A stretch of 64,000 nucleotides of DNA from Dolichospermum compactum NIES-806. Lineage in GTDB: Bacteria > Cyanobacteriota > Cyanobacteriia > Cyanobacteriales > Nostocaceae. Where the stretch lies: the NCBI RefSeq assembly GCF_002368115.1, contig NZ_AP018316.1:4584795-4648794 (forward strand). Reading direction: 5' to 3'. A program made the position numbers and the translations under genes. Below are positions 59,633 to 64,000 of the stretch, piece by piece (position 1 is the first letter of the stretch; every line of letters begins with the position of its first letter). The notes under the pieces were generated by a model. The model was not told the DNA's origin. It saw only the letters and a list, made by a program, of their open reading frames with translations, and searched no databases.

Positions 59633-60327
59633 TGAAAAAATTAGCTATTTTTGTAGAGGGTAAAACAGAACAGATTTTTGTCGCAAAGTTGCTGAGAGAA
59701 ATTGCTGGAAAATTTCAGATTTCCATAGAGATTAAATCTCGGCAAGGAATTAACTTTGATAACGTAATAATGAAAGATTCTGTCACTTCAGAAACAAAAT
59801 TTTATGTATTAATTTATAACTCATGCCGTGATGAAAGTGTTGTTTCAGACATGAAGGAGTGGTATCATCGTTTAACTGAAGATGGCTATGATAGAGTAAT
59901 AGGTTTAAGAGATGTTTATCCAATATCCATAGCTGACAAATCTAAGTTGGAAAGAGGTTTGAATTATACTTTACCAAAAGGGGTAATTCCTATAAATATA
60001 GTTCTTGCTGTTATGGAAGTGGAATCATGGTTTTTAGCAGAATATAATCATTTTCTCAAAATAGATCCAGGTTTGACTCCAGAGCAAATTCAATCAATTT
60101 TTGGATTTAATCCTCAAACTGATGATATGGAACAAAGACCTCATCCTGCTGATGATCTGAAACAGATTTATAACTATGCAGGAAAAGGTTATAACAAAAG
60201 CGAGAAACAAATCAATAGACTTGCATCTAATTTAGATTACGAGTTTCTATATATGTACCTTGCTAATAGTGTTCCTAGTTTGGGAGAATTTGTTGGATAT
60301 ATTGATAAATTCATGATTTCTTCATGA
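59632..60327 (+). CDS. TOPRIM/DUF4276-like partner protein
   Basis: A 231-residue protein that starts with GTG at 59632. TOPRIM-like acidic residues are in AIFVEGKTEQIF (Glu9), RVIGLRDVYP and AVMEVESWFLAEYNHF. The rest, including the basic LKQIYNYAGKGYNKSEKQIN, is typical of DUF4276/RloB-like proteins encoded beside AAA ATPases in OLD-like, AbiL-like and PARIS-like modules. Nuclease activity against tRNA or DNA is plausible. Stop TGA at 60325-60327. Confidence 0.75.
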   Translation: MKKLAIFVEGKTEQIFVAKLLREIAGKFQISIEIKSRQGINFDNVIMKDSVTSETKFYVLIYNSCRDESVVSDMKEWYHRLTEDGYDRVIGLRDVYPISIADKSKLERGLNYTLPKGVIPINIVLAVMEVESWFLAEYNHFLKIDPGLTPEQIQSIFGFNPQTDDMEQRPHPADDLKQIYNYAGKGYNKSEKQINRLASNLDYEFLYMYLANSVPSLGEFVGYIDKFMISS

Positions 60328-60440
60328 ATATGATATATGAATAAATGTATTTATCTTAATAGTCTAAAAATATACAAAAATATCTTCATATCACAAATTT
60401 TTATCTACCCAATGGAGGAATCAAGACGTACCCAATAAGT

Positions 60441-60524
60441 ATTAAATAATTAAACATTCCGATCACCTGACGAACTTTAACAGTATATCCCTTTGTTTGC
60501 ACTATACAAACAAGGGATTTTTTT
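60441..60524 (+). ncRNA. Putative sRNA unit 1 of a tandem pair
   Basis: An AT-rich lead (ATTAAATAATTAAACATT) is followed by CCGATCACCTGACGAACTTT and a rho-independent terminator: stem ATCCCTTTGTTTG (60487-60499) with CAAACAAGGGAT (60507-60518) and seven T residues. The layout recurs 168 bp downstream. No open frame. Inferred small RNA; the tandem arrangement recalls NsiR1 of Anabaena, but sequence identity to it was not checked. Confidence 0.55.
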
Positions 60525-60607
60525 ATGCAAATTCGTAAATGATACCAATTGTAGATGATAATCATTAATTTATATGTCTTAGGGGGGACTGGATTAAACC
60601 CGAATAA

Positions 60608-60690
60608 ATATTAAATATTAAATAGCCCGATTACCCTACCGGACTTTAGCTCCAAATCCTCTCTTGTCATTACCCGACAAGAGAGGTTTT
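60608..60690 (+). ncRNA. Putative sRNA unit 2 of a tandem pair
   Basis: ATTAAATATTAAATAG lead, CCCGATTACCCTACCGGACT and the stem CCTCTCTTGTC (60658-60668) with GACAAGAGAGG (60676-60686), followed by four T residues. It matches unit 1 in order and spacing of blocks (CCGAT(C/T)ACC, (G/C)GGACTTTA-type) but has a different terminator stem. Confidence 0.55.
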
Positions 60691-60701
60691 ATTCACATTT
60701 T

Positions 60702-62000
60702 TCAAAATTGATATATTACCAAAATTTGTCTACATATTAAAAATAATGCCCCGACCATAATAAATATTAATGTTATTTTTCCTCCAGGAACTAGGGTTTG
60801 ATAGTTACCATTAGTAAATTCTGGTGTTTGACTTTGTTTCCAACTCATTAATGCTGGCATAATTCCTCCGAGAATGGAAACACTAAATGCTCCCGTGTAT
60901 TCTAAAGCATGAAAAAAGATATTAGGATTAAATGTTCCTAAACTCAGAGGTGGAAGCAACACTAAGGAATAGAGAGGTAAACGAGAAATTTCGCTTTTAG
61001 TAAGGATGGAAATATCTTGAAAAAAATCTGCTAAACCATAGGTAATACCTATAAATGATGTCACAATTGCAAATTCAGAAAAAATTGATAATAAGACAGC
61101 AAACCATTCTCCTGATTGACCAGTTCGCAGAATTTGCAGTGGATCAAATACGCTCTCATTTGCGAAATTATGCGATAAAATATCTGGAGTCATACAGCCT
61201 AAAATTACAGCATTCCAAGCTAAAAACATGAATAAGGGAATCACAGAACCAATCAGAATAGATTGGCGAATTTTAGGACTGTCTCCTTCCAATTGAGTTA
61301 CAACCAATGGAATAATACTGTGAAAGAACATTGCTACATATATAATAGCAATAGCATTACCAATGGATTGCCAATTTTGTACTAAAAGTTGAGAGGTTTG
61401 GAATTGCATTCCTCCTAATATTAATAAACCCAAAAAAGTAATTAATAAAATAATAATGAATATACCATTTATTCTTTCTACCAATCTATCTTTACCCCAA
61501 TACATTAGGCTACCAAATACGAGAAAAAAACTGACTGTTCCTACCCACTGAGGTGAAATATGTTCTAATTCCCAAACTTTATCAACTGTGGTTGTTAAAA
61601 TTTTGCCACCTTCAGTCATATATGCCACTAAAAGGGCATAGTGGTTAAATACATAGGCAATTCCGGCAATTCTCGCTCCTGGTTTACCGAGAATCTTTTC
61701 TATGATTGCTAATAAACCTATATGCGAAATACCCTCAAATTTCATCACATTTAAAGTCAATTCGGCAATTAATAAACCGGAAATTAAAGTATACAGCCAT
61801 ACAATAATAAGTAGGATTGTGGATGGTATAATCCCAGAGGGTAAAGTTACAGCAGGTAATCCAATAATCCCCGCCCCAATGGTAGTTCCGACAATTAAAG
61901 CTGTATTTCCTAAGACACTACCGGGTTGATGTTGAAATTTATTATTATCAAATTTTAGATGGGAAAATAATCGCGTTACTGTTTGTTCTTTTTTATTCAT
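60702..62000 (-). CDS. Aromatic amino acid permease (tyrosine transporter family)
   Basis: A 432-residue eleven-helix membrane transporter of the HAAAP/TyrP family. The N-terminal GNTALIVGTTIGAGIIGLPA is the family hallmark; IIPLVVTQLEGD and FAIVTSFIGITYGLADFF follow later. It would import tyrosine or related amino acids through proton symport. The first 28 residues are soluble and Lys/Gln rich. It is encoded alone, its end facing the sRNA-like pair. ATG at 62000. Confidence 0.87.
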   Translation of the reverse strand: MNKKEQTVTRLFSHLKFDNNKFQHQPGSVLGNTALIVGTTIGAGIIGLPAVTLPSGIIPSTILLIIVWLYTLISGLLIAELTLNVMKFEGISHIGLLAIIEKILGKPGARIAGIAYVFNHYALLVAYMTEGGKILTTTVDKVWELEHISPQWVGTVSFFLVFGSLMYWGKDRLVERINGIFIIILLITFLGLLILGGMQFQTSQLLVQNWQSIGNAIAIIYVAMFFHSIIPLVVTQLEGDSPKIRQSILIGSVIPLFMFLAWNAVILGCMTPDILSHNFANESVFDPLQILRTGQSGEWFAVLLSIFSEFAIVTSFIGITYGLADFFQDISILTKSEISRLPLYSLVLLPPLSLGTFNPNIFFHALEYTGAFSVSILGGIMPALMSWKQSQTPEFTNGNYQTLVPGGKITLIFIMVGALFLICRQILVIYQF

Positions 62001-62075
62001 AAGTGCAGTGAATTGGTGTTGTTTAGAGGATGAAATAACGAGTTGTTGGTCATGTATCCAAAATTCTGATATCCC

Positions 62076-62103
62076 CCTAAATCCCCCTTTTTAAGGGGGA
62101 CTT
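62076..62103. repeat. Hairpin-forming dispersed repeat (CCCCCTTTTTAAGGGGG)
   Basis: ATCCCCCTTTTTAAGGGGGACT with another ATCCCCC unit just before it; a common Nostocales intergenic palindrome. It lies between two minus-strand genes and may end the AAA ATPase transcript. Confidence 0.7.
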
Positions 62104-62160
62104 TCATTGTAGTTTCCCCCTTTCTAAGTGGGGTTAGGGTGGATCTTGTTTTGTGGTTAA

Positions 62161-63363
62161 TTAAACAAATTTTTTGGTAAACTCACATATTAAATCTACT
62201 CTACCTTTACGTAACATGGCTGGATCTAATCTTTCTGTGGTATTACAAGTCATTAGTATTACTAATTTCTGTTGCATTTGAATACCAGATTCGTCAATTA
62301 CGCTTTGGTATAATGTTCCATCTAATAAGGCTAAAATATGCTCGGTTTTGTTGTTATATTGTGCTACTTCTGAAGCTCGATCTTGAGCTAAATTATCAGC
62401 TTCGTTGATGATAATACAAATCTTTTCTAAATATGTTGGCGGTACAAAGTTGGTGATGGCATCATGATCTAAAATGAAAATTACATATCCTAAAGGGACA
62501 AGAATTTCTTTAGCAACACTTTGTGTCCATGCTGTTTTCCCTGTACCTGGTGCGCCATGTACTACAACGGCTAATTGATTTTGATCTAAAATTGTTTGTT
62601 GAACTATGTCGGTAAAATCTTGAATATCTTGGGGAAATGTTGGTAATGGATACTGACTATGAACTTTGCCGACACGACTTTGATATCCACTTAGCATGAC
62701 AGCTAGATCATAGGTGGCTTTATTAATTAATAGCTGCATATTTTTTGCCATTAACGTATAATTTCTTCTGCCTCTTTCATAAGCTTCAATTTGTAACCAA
62801 ATATCATGTTCTGACCAGTAGGCATAAACTGTATTAACCACATCTAATCTTTCCCAGGTTACAAATTTTTCAACGGGGAAATAAAAGTCTCTTTCTGAGT
62901 AATATTGGGTGATAATATCAGGGCGTTCTAATAGTTTTAAAACTCTTAAAACGGTTATTTCTTGGAGAAGATTCAGGACGTAATCAATAGGAATACTGTT
63001 GCGACTGACAAATTGAACTAGGGGTGTTTCTGTTGTTAAAAAGTCTTTATGGCGATGTTCTGGGGTGAGCATATCTGGTGTAATATAATTCCAGTATTTT
63101 TGGAATTCACCACGGGTGTAATCTGAAGCTAAATTTAAAATATTTGCCCACCAAGCATATTCTTTTCTCGCTAAAGCATCAGCATAATAACTGGCTAAAT
63201 TAATACTTTTCTGGGTTAATTCTTGAGTATCATGGAATAGAATTTTACCGAAGTATTCCCAATTAAAATCTCTGTGAAATGGCCGCCAACCACTAGATAA
63301 CAAGTGTTGAAAGTTCTTATTGGTGTTATTACTTTCGTTGGTTCGGAAATAGTCAAAATCCAT
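62161..63363 (-). CDS. AAA ATPase, unknown role
   Basis: A 400-residue AAA-family protein. The first 250 residues are helical without known domains; the AAA core starts near residue 268 with Walker A VVHGAPGTGKTAWTQS, a Walker B-like IIINEADN in which the usual DE is NE, sensor MTCNTTERL and arginine-finger segment LRKGRVD. The Walker B change could slow hydrolysis and favour a substrate-holding state. ATG at 63363 is chosen over TTG at 63393. No neighbour suggests its partner. The fold is like BCS1/AFG1-type AAA proteins. Confidence 0.75.
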   Translation of the reverse strand: MDFDYFRTNESNNTNKNFQHLLSSGWRPFHRDFNWEYFGKILFHDTQELTQKSINLASYYADALARKEYAWWANILNLASDYTRGEFQKYWNYITPDMLTPEHRHKDFLTTETPLVQFVSRNSIPIDYVLNLLQEITVLRVLKLLERPDIITQYYSERDFYFPVEKFVTWERLDVVNTVYAYWSEHDIWLQIEAYERGRRNYTLMAKNMQLLINKATYDLAVMLSGYQSRVGKVHSQYPLPTFPQDIQDFTDIVQQTILDQNQLAVVVHGAPGTGKTAWTQSVAKEILVPLGYVIFILDHDAITNFVPPTYLEKICIIINEADNLAQDRASEVAQYNNKTEHILALLDGTLYQSVIDESGIQMQQKLVILMTCNTTERLDPAMLRKGRVDLICEFTKKFV

Positions 63364-63393
63364 AGTCAAATTGTTTTCTGTTGAAACAGGCAA

Positions 63394-64000
63394 TGATGCA
63401 CAACTTTTTGATCACACTTATTTATGTAACATACTATAGCATTACACCAAAAGGTTTTGCTGCTTAATGCTGATGGCGTAGCCTGTCATTAGGTATAAGC
63501 TGCTGTATTACAAAAAAAGTTGTGTCAACTATTTTACTCATTCTTTAGCTACTTGAGCAATATTTATCTAAACAATATTATGCCTATAGTTAGGAATAGG
63601 AGTCAAAAGAAAGAATTATGTTGAATATTTTCTATCTATGAATGATGAATTTTTAGGTTCTTCCGTACCTGTTATGCCAAATATGAGTTTATTTACCCCA
63701 TAACCCATATAAATAAAGGGTTTCATTGTTTTTGATGCCAAATTTATATCAAATTCACCGATGAATTAACGTAAAATCCTTACGGTATAAGGATTTTAGG
63801 GGTTGACAAAATTATTTAGCATAGTAAGTACCGAAGAACCAATTTTTATTCTCTAAGTCTGTAACCGTTCACAGGAGTAATTGGTGACTCAAATACCGTG
63901 AAATAGAATGTGTGAAGTAGTTACAGCTATAAAAATCACTTGCTAATCCATCTGGAGTACAAATGAATCAGGACTTACGCAACTGGCACATTGGTAAGGT
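63394..64000. other. 607-bp gene-free end of window with partial MITE
   Basis: No open frame of note. 63970-64000 begins a MITE of the AGGACTTACGCAACTGGCAC family that continues beyond the window. A short GATGGCGTAGCCTGTCATTAGG-type repeat lies near 63472-63493, and the remaining AT-rich sequence probably holds the promoter of a gene to the right. Confidence 0.6.

Overview
The window is a chromosome segment of a filamentous, heterocyst-forming cyanobacterium (Nostocales; Anabaena/Nostoc/Dolichospermum type). Four things point there. It is AT-rich with scattered GCGATCGC (HIP1) octamers. It carries photosystem genes (ycf4, psbD-psbC, ndhO). It has the nitrogen-fixation/heterocyst neighbourhood cnfR(patB)-fdxB-coxBAC. 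Its intergenic DNA is full of short tandem heptamers, palindromes and MITE-like elements of the kind seen in Nostocales. No rRNA, tRNA, transposase gene or CRISPR array was found.

Layout. 1-5.7 kb: end of a pentapeptide-repeat gene, gcvT-gcvH, a methyltransferase/ketoacyl-synthase pair, a lipoprotein cyclophilin and ycf4. 6.2-8.7 kb: psbD-psbC with the 17-bp overlap and GTG start. 8.8-14.4 kb: a barrel-like secreted protein, a Uma2 protein, a SWIM protein, a 49-aa ORF, a TPR protein, a YbjQ protein and a membrane protein. 14.4-19.7 kb is a decaying accessory zone: SulP pseudogene, frameshifted hicA with hicB, interrupted MazF-like toxin with a hybrid-looking antitoxin, and a Ser/Thr kinase. 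19.7-22.1 kb: an ATPase/DUF4435 pair resembling the PARIS anti-phage system, bracketed by 103-bp direct repeats of the sufR 3' end. 22-27.9 kb: sufR and the divergent sufBCDS operon with two SufR operators. 28-30 kb: GNAT, histidine kinase-like and Sua5/YrdC genes.

30.2-32.3 kb: three tandem 720-bp units, each a two-gene module (about 110-aa protein plus 120-aa retropepsin-like protease). 32.4-36.4 kb: an apparent three-gene operon (small predicted adaptor, P-loop ATPase, PD-(D/E)XK-like nuclease) that looks like an uncharacterised defence system. 36.8-44.9 kb: a lipoprotein and a 20-residue repeat protein, ndhO, a CruG-like glycosyltransferase, and fbp-zwf-opcA (oxidative pentose phosphate, heterocyst reductant) without tal. 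45.6-49.7 kb: KaiB-domain protein, metallo-hydrolase, amino-acid-binding lipoprotein and barrel-like protein. 49.9-56.5 kb: cnfR, fdxB, coxBAC. 56.6-64 kb: two Uma2 genes amid MITEs, a second ATPase/TOPRIM-like pair, a tandem pair of sRNA-like units, an amino acid permease and an AAA ATPase.

Together the housekeeping genes cover photosynthesis, Fe-S assembly, glycine cleavage and heterocyst reductant/oxygen control. They are interleaved with defence and selfish-element islands. The best candidates for an undescribed system are the triplicated protease module (30.2-32.3 kb) and the adjacent three-gene ATPase/nuclease operon (32.4-36.4 kb). All functions are inferred by reading motifs; no database search was possible.
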